Assembly: GCF_016798245.1 (NCBI RefSeq)
Contig: NZ_JAEUZA010000003.1
Location: 365,194 to 429,193 of the forward strand
Source: Alkalicoccobacillus gibsonii
Lineage (GTDB): Bacteria > Bacillota > Bacilli > Bacillales > Bacillaceae_D
Direction of reading: 5' to 3'
Length of the DNA stretch: 64,000 nt
Shown here: positions 51,969 through 60,629 of the stretch, in pieces
Position numbering within the stretch: position 1 is the first letter of the stretch
How the letters are laid out: every line of letters begins with the position of its first letter
Position numbers and translations under genes: made by a program
Notes under the pieces: generated by a model
What the model was told of the DNA's origin: nothing
Database searches by the model: none
What the model saw: the letters and a program-made list of their open reading frames with translations, nothing else

Positions 51969-52289
51969 TTACTTAATAATCTGTGTCTCGCCAATAACAG
52001 GGAGAGGTTTCATTTGTCCATTGGATACATTTACTACACCAAGAATAAACAGAACAAGCATAAGGATTCCGAACAGTGGTGTGAGGAGTCCACTGATTAG
52101 ACCTGGAAGAATAGCTAAGAGTAAGTAACCTGCCGCCCACACAATTGTAACAAGTACACCTTGATTCGTATGGAATCTGGCGAATGGGGATTCTTTTGCT
52201 ACAAACAATGGAATCAAAAATAAGATCGGCAAGTAGGCAACGATGGAAACCAGTTTATTGTCTTGAATGTCCTTATTCGTCTCTTTCAT
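51969..52289 (-). CDS. DUF4870/Tic20-like small membrane protein
   Basis: A 106-residue membrane protein with three to four helices. NKLVSIVAYLPILFLIPLFV and SPFARFHTNQGVLVTI are typical of the DUF4870 group, where F-R/K-x-H-x-x-Q-x motifs recur. The ATG at 52289 follows AAGGAGGAATTGATA. Function unknown. Repeat copy 4 begins soon after its stop. Confidence 0.78.
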   Translation of the reverse strand: MKETNKDIQDNKLVSIVAYLPILFLIPLFVAKESPFARFHTNQGVLVTIVWAAGYLLLAILPGLISGLLTPLFGILMLVLFILGVVNVSNGQMKPLPVIGETQIIK

Positions 52290-52436
52290 TATCAATTCCT
52301 CCTTAGAATATGTGTCAATCTAGTATGTATATACCCCATAAGGGATGAAAAAGTTTCAGAAATAGGAAAGAATAAGGAGAAAGTCGTATGAATATTCTTT
52401 ATTTACCAATTGTTAGTTAGTTTGTCACAAAAAAAA

Positions 52437-52469
52437 GAAACCTTACATGCCAGAAGCATGAGAGGTTTC
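52437..52469 (-). terminator. Terminator overlapping the end of yesL
   Basis: On the minus strand GAAACCT...AGGTTTC with an inner GCATG/CATGC-type stem is followed by eight T. The yesL stop codon (52443-52445) lies within the right arm, so the terminator starts inside the coding region. Confidence 0.75.
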
Positions 52470-53120
52470 CTTCTTTGCTGTAGCCTTTTCATCACGTGCT
52501 TGCTGTTTCATACGTGCTAGTTCAATAATTCCATAAGAAATTCTCATAATAAGATAAGCCGGAATACTCACTCCAAAAAAGATGACAGTAGCTGGGAATG
52601 ATAACATCGCATAGAAAGTGGTACCCAACGCTACAATCATTAGGATCGATAGCAATGGGTTCACAGCCATTAAGAAAAAGGCTGTCTTAAACACTTGGCG
52701 AATATTTAGTTCATAATGGACGTAAACAGGGAAGACAAACAGCGTACCAAGCGCAACAAGTAACGTTACGAAAAGTACTGGATAATAGAAGTATGCGACG
52801 ACCCCTTCACCTGAGAAGGTTAGGAGGAACTGAAGATCAACATACAAGACAAACCCAATAACGACTAATACCAATCCAATCAGATTGGCCCGTATAAAGT
52901 CTTGTTTAAGATAAGAAAAGAATGTTTTAAATACAGGAAGATCTGATTCACCCATAATCCACTTTCTGAGAACAGCAAACATGGCAAACGTTGCAGGAAA
53001 GATAGTGAATAGAATTAAGCCTGCTATTGTGAATCCAAGCCAGAGTAAGTTGAGATAAGCCATTCGTGTAATCCATTCAGCAATCTTTTGCAAGCCACCC
53101 ATAGGTCCACGCATATCCAT
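52443..53120 (-). CDS. yesL: YesL family membrane protein (DUF624)
   Basis: A 225-residue membrane protein with five to six helices. It starts MDMRGPMGGLQKIAEWITRM; LFTIFPATFAMFAVLRKWI followed by MGE is the family signature. In B. subtilis yesL belongs to the rhamnogalacturonan gene cluster and in many Bacilli it sits beside sugar ABC transporters. Here it stands alone, though with two cre-like boxes upstream. Ribosome site AGGGGGTTTGATAA. Function unknown. Confidence 0.84.
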   Translation of the reverse strand: MDMRGPMGGLQKIAEWITRMAYLNLLWLGFTIAGLILFTIFPATFAMFAVLRKWIMGESDLPVFKTFFSYLKQDFIRANLIGLVLVVIGFVLYVDLQFLLTFSGEGVVAYFYYPVLFVTLLVALGTLFVFPVYVHYELNIRQVFKTAFFLMAVNPLLSILMIVALGTTFYAMLSFPATVIFFGVSIPAYLIMRISYGIIELARMKQQARDEKATAKKETSHASGM

Positions 53121-53142
53121 TTATCAAACCCCCTATTAATTT

Positions 53143-53156
53143 AGAAAGCGATTACG
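53143..53156 (-). promoter_or_regulatory. cre-like box upstream of yesL
   Basis: Plus-strand AGAAAGCGATTACG fits cre at all but its first and last positions; a second, AGTGAACGCTTACA (53230-53243), also has two differences. Both are upstream of yesL. Confidence 0.4.
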
Positions 53157-53296
53157 AAAATTTGTATTAGATGAGTAAATGAGATAGTTACGATGATATT
53201 ACGTCCACTATAACACGTTTATTCCTTTAAGTGAACGCTTACATGGAGAGTTTGCTTACCGTTCATCACATGATTACATTAATAAAAGCAAAATAA

Positions 53297-53334
53297 AAGC
53301 TGGCGAATCTCCCTTAATCGAGATTCGCCAGCTT
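53297..53334 (-). terminator. Strong terminator of the 53.3-kb gene
   Basis: AAGCTGGCGAATCTC and GAGATTCGCCAGCTT form 15 perfect pairs; on the minus strand TTTTATTTTG follows. It lies just past the stop of the 106-residue protein gene. Confidence 0.8.
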
Positions 53335-53340
53335 AAAGTC

Positions 53341-53661
53341 TTACGGCATAATATCTGCTACAACTTCCTTTGTTTCGAGAGTGCCAAGATCGTAGACCAT
53401 TTGGTAAACCTCTCTTAAATCATTTTGAGTTTGATCCTTCTCTTGATCAGCAGCTTTTTCGTCGAACGGATTCTTAAACACTTGGTTTTGATCGAAATCC
53501 TCTGACTTCACTCGCTCAAGCAAATCGGCAAGCTGTTCCTTTTCTTTATCAGTCGCATAGATTTGATATTGAATCGTGTTGTCAGGTGTTTTTACTTTAT
53601 TAATGGACATGATCGCCATATCTAATGTGACGTAATAAGATTCTCGCTTAAAGGTGGACAT
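53341..53661 (-). CDS. Conserved-looking small protein, unknown function
   Basis: A 106-residue soluble protein. It starts MSTFKRESYYVTLDMAIMSI, has a beta-rich first half and an acidic helical second half with Asp/Glu/Gln-rich sequence (EDFDQNQVFKNPFDEKAADQ). The ATG at 53661 follows AAAGGATGCGTGCTC. I do not recognise a family. It has its own strong terminator, so it is likely a real monocistronic gene. Confidence 0.65.
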   Translation of the reverse strand: MSTFKRESYYVTLDMAIMSINKVKTPDNTIQYQIYATDKEKEQLADLLERVKSEDFDQNQVFKNPFDEKAADQEKDQTQNDLREVYQMVYDLGTLETKEVVADIMP

Positions 53662-53726
53662 GAGCACGCATCCTTTCTGAAATGTGTGTTTTTCATTCTA
53701 TACCCACATTTCAGACATCTACACGT

Positions 53727-54716
53727 TTATTGGTCACTAGGGAACACAAGGCCAATCTGTCTACGGGCTTCATCGAGCACCTGAAGCGTAATCGCTGAAT
53801 TCTTATGACTATTTTCAATCGACTCAAGTGTTTGACTGGATACCAGCTTAGCAAACTCAATCGCTTCGTAGTACATCGGATTCTGATGCTGCTCTTCTGA
53901 GATCACTGTCTCCGTTTTGTTCATTCGATTGTGATGTACAACAGAATGGAAATCACTCCAATTCTGTATGACGAGACTTCCGTTCTCACCCTGAATTTCT
54001 GATGGAATAACAGATTGAGTAATTTTTGAATGATTAATAATAATCTGTGACTCATCATATTTTAATAAAAGGCTGCCGGCGCCATCCACACCAGATTCAA
54101 GCATATGACCTTGAGCTCGCACTTCATTCGGTCGGCCAAACAGCGCAATGATTGGGTATACTCCGTACACACCAATATCCATTAATGAGCCATTTGAGAA
54201 CTCTGGTTTAAATGCATTTTGAATGTCTCCATTTTTATAAGCATCATAACGTGAAGAATATTGACAGAAATTCGCGAAACCTGAGCGAATGGTGCCAAGT
54301 TCTTGTAGCTGTTCTTTTACCGTTAAAAAGTTAGGAAGCTGTGTTGTTTTCATCGCTTCCATTAAAACCACTTCGTTTTCGCGCGCAGCTTCGGTCATCT
54401 TAGCCCATTCCTCGTAGTTTGAAGCAGCCGGCTTTTCAACCAACACATGTTTTCCGTGAGAAAGCATAAGAATGGCTTGATCAGCGTGAAAAGAGGTCGG
54501 GCTCGCGATGTATACAGCGTTAATATGCGTACTTCCTGCCAAATCCTCAAGTGAAGTATATGTATACGTTGCACCATGCTTTTCGGCAAAGTCGGTTGCT
54601 CGTTCTTCGGTTCTTGAGTAAACAGCTACAACTTCATAGTCTTCCAGTGTTGATATCGCATCAAATAAACGTTCTGTAATGAAGTTCGTTCCGATTACAC
54701 CAAGTTTAATCGTCAT
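53727..54716 (-). CDS. Gfo/Idh/MocA family oxidoreductase
   Basis: A 329-residue NAD(P)-dependent dehydrogenase. The Rossmann motif is LGVIGTNFITERLFDA, the Lys motif is LVEKPAASN, and the active-site segment is GSLMDIGVYGVYPIIALFG with Tyr as the likely base. It is similar in layout to the protein at 14852-15859 but clearly a different subgroup (the first glycine motif reads GTNF). The start follows GGAGGAGAAACGG. It is divergent from the RsbR-like gene. Substrate unknown. Confidence 0.84.
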   Translation of the reverse strand: MTIKLGVIGTNFITERLFDAISTLEDYEVVAVYSRTEERATDFAEKHGATYTYTSLEDLAGSTHINAVYIASPTSFHADQAILMLSHGKHVLVEKPAASNYEEWAKMTEAARENEVVLMEAMKTTQLPNFLTVKEQLQELGTIRSGFANFCQYSSRYDAYKNGDIQNAFKPEFSNGSLMDIGVYGVYPIIALFGRPNEVRAQGHMLESGVDGAGSLLLKYDESQIIINHSKITQSVIPSEIQGENGSLVIQNWSDFHSVVHHNRMNKTETVISEEQHQNPMYYEAIEFAKLVSSQTLESIENSHKNSAITLQVLDEARRQIGLVFPSDQ

Positions 54717-54904
54717 CCGTTTCTCCTCCTACTATTTGAAATGCCATCATCGTATCACTCTTTTCCATTCTTCGCACCAGATAACCTTTTAAATCTGGGC
54801 TCTCGCTTTCCTTCCTTATAAATATAGAATATAGTAGGACTTGATTACTAGATAAATTCAATATATTATCTTTACAAAGAAAGACTTAAAAGGGGGTTAG
54901 TCAC

Positions 54905-55780
54905 ATGGTTCTGCAACTTTCTAAACAAAATAAAGCGTTAAATATAAAGAACTTTCAAGATTTTGAGGAAGTAGCAACTCAGGTATTGCTTTTATTAAGT
55001 CATCAAATCCAAATTAATACGCTATTTATCGCTAAAAATGATTTGAAAACAAACCGCATCATGCATGCGATTAATAAAGATAAAGTACTCTTACGCGTAG
55101 GAGAGGAACTGGATTATACTCAAACTCTTTGTAAGCTAAGTGTAGATTATGGGGAGAGGGTTTTAGTCATTCCAAGCTTAAGTGATCACGAAGAAGCGTG
55201 TGATCTAGATCCAGTTAAACAGTTGGGAACAGGAAGCTTTATTGGAATTCCAATCTATGATGGATGTGGCGGAGTGTATGGCACGATTTGTGGTTTGGAT
55301 GATCAAACGGTTACTTTGACCGATAACGATATAGAGCTGTTCCGAACGATGGCTTCGTTATTGTCGTACGTGTTGGATTTAGAATCTGCACATCAGCAGC
55401 TCTCTGACCTATCTGCTCCTCTGGTACCTGTCGCTAAAGGAATTGGTGTGTTACCTGTAATAGGCAATGTTACTACAGTGAGAATGGAGTCCATTGTTGA
55501 TAAGGTGATGACACTTAGTAGTAAATTAGATTTACATTATCTACTCATCGATGTCTCTGGAATCGTAAGTTTAGATGAAAGCACGAGTGAACAACTGTTA
55601 AGGCTGGCTCATATGCTTAAGCTTATAGGAGTTAAAACCATGTTCACCGGAATCAGACCGGATCTCGCTATGAAGATTAACCGACTCCGAACAAACTTCA
55701 TGAAAGTACAAACATTTGGAACCTTAGCTCAAGGCTTAGAAAGTATAGGATTTATCCCGCCAGTTCTGTCTAAATCATAA
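54905..55780 (+). CDS. RsbR-like protein with GAF and STAS domains
   Basis: A 291-residue cytoplasmic protein. Residues about 20-160 form a GAF domain (LGTGSFIGIPIYDGCGGVYG). The STAS domain follows from about 170 with the RsbR hallmark LVPVAKGIGVLPVIG. RsbR proteins build the stressosome and control RsbT kinase and so sigma-B. Thr190/191 lies where RsbRA has its first phosphorylated Thr; the second site, usually DT, is DE here (Glu225). An N-terminal GAF instead of the globin-like domain of RsbRA would give it a different input. Ribosome site AAAGGGGG. Confidence 0.83.
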   Translation: MVLQLSKQNKALNIKNFQDFEEVATQVLLLLSHQIQINTLFIAKNDLKTNRIMHAINKDKVLLRVGEELDYTQTLCKLSVDYGERVLVIPSLSDHEEACDLDPVKQLGTGSFIGIPIYDGCGGVYGTICGLDDQTVTLTDNDIELFRTMASLLSYVLDLESAHQQLSDLSAPLVPVAKGIGVLPVIGNVTTVRMESIVDKVMTLSSKLDLHYLLIDVSGIVSLDESTSEQLLRLAHMLKLIGVKTMFTGIRPDLAMKINRLRTNFMKVQTFGTLAQGLESIGFIPPVLSKS

Positions 55781-55791
55781 GAATCTTGCTG

Positions 55792-55824
55792 AACCATCTG
55801 TCGAAAAAACCAGATGGTTTTTTT
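55792..55824 (+). terminator. Terminator of the RsbR-like gene
   Basis: AACCATCTG and CAGATGGTT form a nine-pair stem followed by seven or more T. Confidence 0.82.
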
Positions 55825-56105
55825 ATTTTAACGTATTCTTATTTATTTTTACATATTCGTAACTTTTAGGCTCCTTATACCGTATACTTCTTAACAGTGT
55901 ATTTACACTGGTGATTCGTTTTCTATTTTTATTCTACGAAAAAAGTAGTTTAGTTTAAACGCTGAATTTGATATAATCATCTTTTGATGCACACGAAGTG
56001 GTTTGAACTCTTTTTTTGGTGGAATAGAGAATCAAGTATGCCTAATGAAGTGCAAACGATTAACGCGCTAATTTCTTGAAATGAAAGAGAGGAGCACCAA
56101 GTATT
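55825..56105 (+). promoter_or_regulatory. Upstream region of ltaS
   Basis: A 281-bp AT-rich gap. It contains a palindrome CAGTGTA-TT-TACACTG at 55895-55910 and a perfect TATAAT at 55972-55977 with a poor -35. The ltaS leader would be about 120 nt. No other gene is seen here. Confidence 0.45.
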
Positions 56106-57998
56106 ATGGAAAAAGTAAAGTCTGCGCTAAGCCGATTGAAGTTGTATTGGTTAGCTGTATTCATGTTAACAATTAAATCATATATTCTTTATAAAGTTGG
56201 GTTTAACATCTCAGCAGATAACATGCTTCAGGAGTTTATTTTGATTATTAATCCTTTAAGCTCAGCTGTACTGTTTTTTGCAATCGCTCTAATGTTTAAG
56301 CACCGACTTCGCAACATTATGATTGTTGCTTTCAGTATCATCGCTACCCTAGTTTTATACTTTAACTTGTTATACTACCGGTTTTTCACGGATTTCTTAA
56401 CATTACCGGTTCTGTTTCAAACAAGTAACTTAAATGATCTGGGTACAAGTATTGTAGGATTAATGCATCTTGGTGACGTATTAATTTTAGTAGATGTTCT
56501 TATCCTAACATTGCTTATTGTGACAAAACGTGTTCCAGCCGTGCGTCGTTTAAAGCGCGAACCAGTCATTTTAATGTCACTAGCAGTTGTTCTTTTCTTG
56601 GCTAATTTATCGATTGCCCAAGCGGAACGCCCACAGCTGTTGTCAAGATCATTTGACCGTGAGCTACTCGTAAAAAATATTGGACTATTAAACTACCATG
56701 TCTATGATGGGTATATCCAATCACAATCTCGTGCACAACGAGTGTTCGCTGACAGTTCGGATATTGTAGAAGTGAAAAATTATGCGCAAGCAAATCATAA
56801 GGAACCAGACCCAGAGCTCTTTGGAATTGCTGAAGGCAAAAACGTTGTCATGATCTCACTTGAGTCCTTACAAACATTTGTCATTAACAACACAGTGAAT
56901 GGGGAAGAAGTCACGCCATTCTTAAACGATTTAATTGAAGATAGTTATTATTTTGAAAACTTCTATCATCAAACGGCACAAGGGAAAACATCAGACTCTG
57001 AGTTTATTGTAGAGAACTCTATGTTTGGCCGAGATAGTGGTTCAGTCTTTTTCACACATGGTGGCAATGAGTACAATGCACTTCCAGAAATTTTAAGTGA
57101 TAAAGGCATGTACAGTTCTGTTATGCACGCTAACAACAAAAGCTTCTGGAACAGAGATATCATGTATCAATCACTAGGATACGATCAATTCTTTGATATA
57201 AACAGTTATGAAGTGACAGAAGAGAACTCCGTAGGATGGGGTCTGAAGGACGTTGATTTCTTCGAACAATCAATTGATCTTCTGCAATCACAGCCTCAGC
57301 CTTTCTATACAAAATTCATTACCTTAACCAATCATTTTCCTTTTGAGCTAGATGAGGAAGATAAAATGGTTGATGAGTATGATTCCAACAGCGGAACACT
57401 TAACCGTTTCTTCCCAACGGTTCGTTACATGGACCATGCGGTAGAACGCTTCTTTGAAGAAATGAAGGAAGCTGACCTATATGATGATACAATCTTCATT
57501 TTATATGGTGACCACTATGGTATTTCTGAGAACCATAATAAAGCAATGAGTATGTATCTTGATAAGGATGAAATCACTCCTTTTGATACTGTTCAGCTTC
57601 AACGCGTACCAATGATTGTTCATATTCCTGGACATGACAAGCATGAAACCATCGATACAGTTGGTGGTCAGATTGATGTGAAACCTACACTGATGCATTT
57701 GTTAGGTCACAGCACGAGAAACGACATTCAATTTGGAACGGACCTTTTCTCTCCTGAAAATGAATCCATAGCTGTATTACGTAATGGAAGTGTCATTACT
57801 GACGATATCGTCTACACGAACAATACGTGCTACAACAAAGATGGTGAAGAGATCGAAGCTGAAGCATGCGAACCGTATGTGGAAAAAGGGTTACAAGATC
57901 TTGAACACTCAGACCGGATTATTTATGGAGATTTATTCCGATTCTTTGATTCACAAGAAGATGACGAAACGGAATCAGATGAAGAAGATGCTGCATAA
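56106..57998 (+). CDS. ltaS: Lipoteichoic acid synthase
   Basis: A 630-residue membrane enzyme that polymerises glycerol phosphate from phosphatidylglycerol onto a glycolipid anchor. Five helices occupy residues about 10-200, then a linker, then the extracellular sulfatase-fold domain from about 230. The catalytic Thr is in HQTAQGKTSDSEF; the metal-site Glu in MISLESLQTF and Asp/His in YGDHYGISENHN are visible. The acidic tail (SQEDDETESDEEDAA) is long, as in many alkaliphile proteins. Ribosome site GAGAGGAGCACC. A strong terminator follows. B. subtilis has several paralogues (LtaS, YfnI, YqgS, YvgJ); I cannot say which is orthologous. Confidence 0.93.
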   Translation: MEKVKSALSRLKLYWLAVFMLTIKSYILYKVGFNISADNMLQEFILIINPLSSAVLFFAIALMFKHRLRNIMIVAFSIIATLVLYFNLLYYRFFTDFLTLPVLFQTSNLNDLGTSIVGLMHLGDVLILVDVLILTLLIVTKRVPAVRRLKREPVILMSLAVVLFLANLSIAQAERPQLLSRSFDRELLVKNIGLLNYHVYDGYIQSQSRAQRVFADSSDIVEVKNYAQANHKEPDPELFGIAEGKNVVMISLESLQTFVINNTVNGEEVTPFLNDLIEDSYYFENFYHQTAQGKTSDSEFIVENSMFGRDSGSVFFTHGGNEYNALPEILSDKGMYSSVMHANNKSFWNRDIMYQSLGYDQFFDINSYEVTEENSVGWGLKDVDFFEQSIDLLQSQPQPFYTKFITLTNHFPFELDEEDKMVDEYDSNSGTLNRFFPTVRYMDHAVERFFEEMKEADLYDDTIFILYGDHYGISENHNKAMSMYLDKDEITPFDTVQLQRVPMIVHIPGHDKHETIDTVGGQIDVKPTLMHLLGHSTRNDIQFGTDLFSPENESIAVLRNGSVITDDIVYTNNTCYNKDGEEIEAEACEPYVEKGLQDLEHSDRIIYGDLFRFFDSQEDDETESDEEDAA

Positions 57999-58003
57999 AA
58001 TGA

Positions 58004-58037
58004 ACCCCCACGATACGCGTATCGTGGGGGTTTTTTT
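58004..58037 (+). terminator. Terminator of ltaS
   Basis: ACCCCCACGATACG and CGTATCGTGGGGGT form a 14-pair stem with almost no loop (the palindrome centre is ACGCGT), followed by seven T. Confidence 0.88.
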
Positions 58038-58047
58038 AATGGTTTTG

Positions 58048-58772
58048 AAAACCCCTGGCTCTGCCGGGGGTTCCAGAGAGCTTCTAGCGTGGTCATAAAA
58101 AAAGCCTCACGACATGATAAGATATAGTTGGTTTCCCGACCACTACATCTCGTCATAGAAGGAGGCGTGCCCTATGAAGGACATGAACAGTTTAGCACAC
58201 ACAACTTGGAATTGTAAGTATCACATCGTGTTCGCACCGAAGTACAGAAGACAGATTATTTATGGAAAATACAAAGAAAGCATCGGCAAAATTATAAGAG
58301 ATTTATGCGAACGAAAAGAAGTGATGATCCACGAAGCCAATGCGTGTCCTGATCATATACACATGTTAGTAAGTATCCCACCGAAGTTAAGTGTGTCTCA
58401 ATTTATGGGCTACTTAAAAGGGAAAAGTAGTTTAATGATTTTTGATCGACATGCCAATTTGAAATATAAATATGGAAACCGCAAATTTTGGTGTCGAGGT
58501 TTCTATGTTGATACAGTGGGTCGAAATAAAAAGCATATCCAAGAATACATTCGAAATCAGCTGAAGGAAGACTATATGGGAGATCAGCTATCCTTATTTG
58601 AAGAGCATGACCCATTTACAGGACAAAAAAATAAAAAGAGATAAGAGATTCTTTAGAATCAGTGAGTAGATGTGGTGCAAGAGGGAAACCGTTTCAGTGG
58701 GCCTTTGAGGCCAAGGCCGGTAAGAGAGGCTTCCAGCCGCAGAGCAAACCACCAGTTCACACTGGTGGTTTT
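58048..58772 (+). mobile_element. IS200-type insertion sequence
   Basis: About 725 bp around one TnpA gene. The left end has a hairpin (ACCCCTGG...CCGGGGGT, 58051-58072) and the right end a longer one (AAACCACCAGT at 58746-58756, ACTGGTGGTTT at 58761-58771). A further inverted pair GTGGTC/GACCAC flanks the leader of tnpA, as in IS200 elements whose start region is folded. There is no TnpB gene. It inserted about 10 bp past the ltaS terminator. Exact ends are not certain, because IS200/IS605 elements have no terminal inverted repeats or target duplication. Confidence 0.75.
58174..58644 (+). CDS. tnpA: IS200/IS605 family transposase TnpA
   Basis: A 156-residue Y1 HUH transposase that cuts and joins single-stranded DNA. 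The HUH motif is CPDHIHMLVS and the catalytic Tyr lies in WCRGFYVDTVGRN. HTTWNCKYHIVFAPKYRR is the typical N-terminus and KKHIQEYIRNQLKED follows the Tyr helix. It appears complete. Ribosome site GAAGGAGGCG. Confidence 0.93.
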   Translation: MKDMNSLAHTTWNCKYHIVFAPKYRRQIIYGKYKESIGKIIRDLCERKEVMIHEANACPDHIHMLVSIPPKLSVSQFMGYLKGKSSLMIFDRHANLKYKYGNRKFWCRGFYVDTVGRNKKHIQEYIRNQLKEDYMGDQLSLFEEHDPFTGQKNKKR

Positions 58773-58792
58773 GATTGTATAGTCCTACTGCT

Positions 58793-59680
58793 TTATCCGT
58801 TAATGACACTTCCTCCATTTACATGAATCATCTGTCCTGATACGTAGGATGAGTCACTAGAAGCAAGATACACATAAGCGGGTGCAAGCTCTGCTGGTTG
58901 TCCAGCTCGCTTCATTGGAGATTGATCGCCGAACTGGGCAACATCCTCTCCTGGGAAGGAAGCAGGAATGAGAGGTGTCCAGATTGGACCAGGAGCTACT
59001 CCGTTTACACGAATGCCTTTTTCTACTAAGTTTGTTGCAAGCGAGCGAGTGAGAGCAACAATGGCACCTTTAGTTGCTGCATAGTCCATTAGAACAGGGT
59101 TTCCTTTATAGGCAACAATGGATGCAGAATTAATAATGGAACTACCCTCTTTTAAATGTGGCATCGCAGCCTGAATAAAATAAAAGTATGAGTAGATATT
59201 TGTCTGGAATGTGCGGTGAAGCTGAGAGGCTGATATGTTCTCAATCTTTTCTTGATAATGCTGTTCTGCTGCGTTATTTACAAGAATATCAAGCTGGCCA
59301 AATTCATCTACCGTTTGCTTGACCGCATCGTGGCAAAATGATTCTTCTCCTACATCTCCACTCACTAGAAGGCAAGTGGCACCATGCTCCTCAACTAATT
59401 GCTTCGTTTTATTAGCATCTTCATGTTCATTCAAATAGACGATACTGACGTTTGCGCCTTCTTTTGCAAAAAGGATGGCTACAGCTCGACCAATTCCACT
59501 GTCGCCGCCAGTAATTAATGCAGTTTTTCCTTTTAGCTTAGAACTTCCCGTATACGATGGATCATCGTAAAGCGGTTCCGGTTTCATTTCGCTTTCAAAT
59601 CCGGGTTGAACAGACTGCGTTTGCGCAGGCTTGTTTTTCATTTGTTCCTGTTTTTGTTGAATATCTTTTTGACTGGACAT
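58793..59680 (-). CDS. Short-chain dehydrogenase, general stress type (YdaD/YhdF-like)
   Basis: A 295-residue NAD(P)-dependent SDR. A polar N-terminal extension of about 45 residues precedes the core, as in YdaD/YhdF/YhxC. The cofactor motif is TGGDSGIGRA, then DILVNNAAEQH; the catalytic Ser is in INSASIVAY and the Tyr/Lys in MDYAATKGAIVAL. The end GQMIHVNGGSVING is typical. A sigma-B-like promoter upstream agrees with sigma-B control of the B. subtilis homologue. The ATG at 59680 follows GAGGAGTGTATTCC. Substrate unknown. Confidence 0.9.
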   Translation of the reverse strand: MSSQKDIQQKQEQMKNKPAQTQSVQPGFESEMKPEPLYDDPSYTGSSKLKGKTALITGGDSGIGRAVAILFAKEGANVSIVYLNEHEDANKTKQLVEEHGATCLLVSGDVGEESFCHDAVKQTVDEFGQLDILVNNAAEQHYQEKIENISASQLHRTFQTNIYSYFYFIQAAMPHLKEGSSIINSASIVAYKGNPVLMDYAATKGAIVALTRSLATNLVEKGIRVNGVAPGPIWTPLIPASFPGEDVAQFGDQSPMKRAGQPAELAPAYVYLASSDSSYVSGQMIHVNGGSVING

Positions 59681-59715
59681 GGAATACACTCCTCTAAACT
59701 AGTTAGTACTAGTCT

Positions 59716-59741
59716 TTACCTTTCCGATCAAAAATATAAAC
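59716..59741 (-). promoter_or_regulatory. Candidate sigma-B promoter of the SDR gene
   Basis: On the minus strand GTTTAT and AGGTAA are 14 bp apart, close to the sigma-B consensus GTTTAA-N12-14-GGGTAT. It lies 36 bp before the start codon. Confidence 0.45.
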
Positions 59742-59754
59742 GTAGAGTAAGCAA

Positions 59755-59780
59755 ATAGCACCTCAGATGTGAGGTGCTAT
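59755..59780 (-). terminator. Terminator of the sigma/anti-sigma operon
   Basis: ATAGCACCTCA and TGAGGTGCTAT form an 11-pair stem with a 4-nt loop. The following minus-strand sequence is TTGCTT, a weak T run. Confidence 0.65.
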
Positions 59781-59798
59781 GTTGCACAGTCTAATGCT

Positions 59799-60629
59799 TC
59801 AGTATAGCTCTGAAAGAGTCACAATAGGTCCTTCAGGTAATAGGTTATCTGGCTCAGGTTCGAGTGTAATGGCAATGGCCTCAAATAAGTCTTCAATATT
59901 TGTGTCAGAATCAAGATCATATACGATGGCACCATTTCCTTGTTCATTTGTCGTAAAGGAACCAGCAGGTAATGGTGTTTCATCTTGGAATAACCAAATT
60001 TGATAGACCTCTGAATCCACAGGCTCCGGCATTTGTTCTACCTGTACAATTAATTTGTAGCCATCTTCTTGTTGAACAATGGATGCCTGACCAACATGTT
60101 CACTTTCTTCACTCTCAGAAAGCAAAGAGGTTGATGTGATTACCTGTTCGATCTGTGCTGTTTCAGATGGCGGTTGTTCGGCTTCATTAAGCTGGCTGGC
60201 TAAAAGGTCACGTTCTAGTTCTGTATTAGCAAGTTCTGATTGCGAATCATTTAATTGATTTATCGTATATAGGTTTATTCCGATTGAAGCGATTAACCCG
60301 GCTGCAATAACTTGAGCCCAAGGCTTCCATTTGTTTTTCTTCTTTATCGATGTGTTTATTGGCGTAACAACTTGATTATCTACTTTTTGTGCTTCTTTAG
60401 GCGCATTCTCTTCTTCTAGAATGGAACCAAGTATACGTTGCTTCATGCCATTAGGTGGCGTGACTTGCGAAGAATGGGTAGCCACTTCACTATTAAATTC
60501 ATAGAGCTCCTGTAGCTGCTCCTGGCATTCTTCACATTCTAATAAATGGAGTTCAAATTCCTCTTTTTGTTTTGGATCAAGGTGATCATTAAAATAATCA
60601 AGTAAATGTATGCATTTGTTATCATTCAT
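59799..60629 (-). CDS. Anti-sigma factor with zinc-binding and RskA-type domains
   Basis: A 276-residue membrane protein. The N-terminus has the anti-sigma zinc motif (CIHLLDYFNDHLDPKQK, then HLLECEECQ). One membrane helix follows near residue 105 (WAQVIAAGLIASIGINLYTI). The extracellular part carries the RskA-like domain (GYKLIVQVEQMPEPVDSEVY, QIWLFQDETPLPAGSFTTNE). It overlaps the sigma gene by 8 bp. It should hold the ECF sigma factor inactive until a signal triggers release. The ATG at 60629 follows AGAGGCGATATCT. Confidence 0.87.
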   Translation of the reverse strand: MNDNKCIHLLDYFNDHLDPKQKEEFELHLLECEECQEQLQELYEFNSEVATHSSQVTPPNGMKQRILGSILEEENAPKEAQKVDNQVVTPINTSIKKKNKWKPWAQVIAAGLIASIGINLYTINQLNDSQSELANTELERDLLASQLNEAEQPPSETAQIEQVITSTSLLSESEESEHVGQASIVQQEDGYKLIVQVEQMPEPVDSEVYQIWLFQDETPLPAGSFTTNEQGNGAIVYDLDSDTNIEDLFEAIAITLEPEPDNLLPEGPIVTLSELY

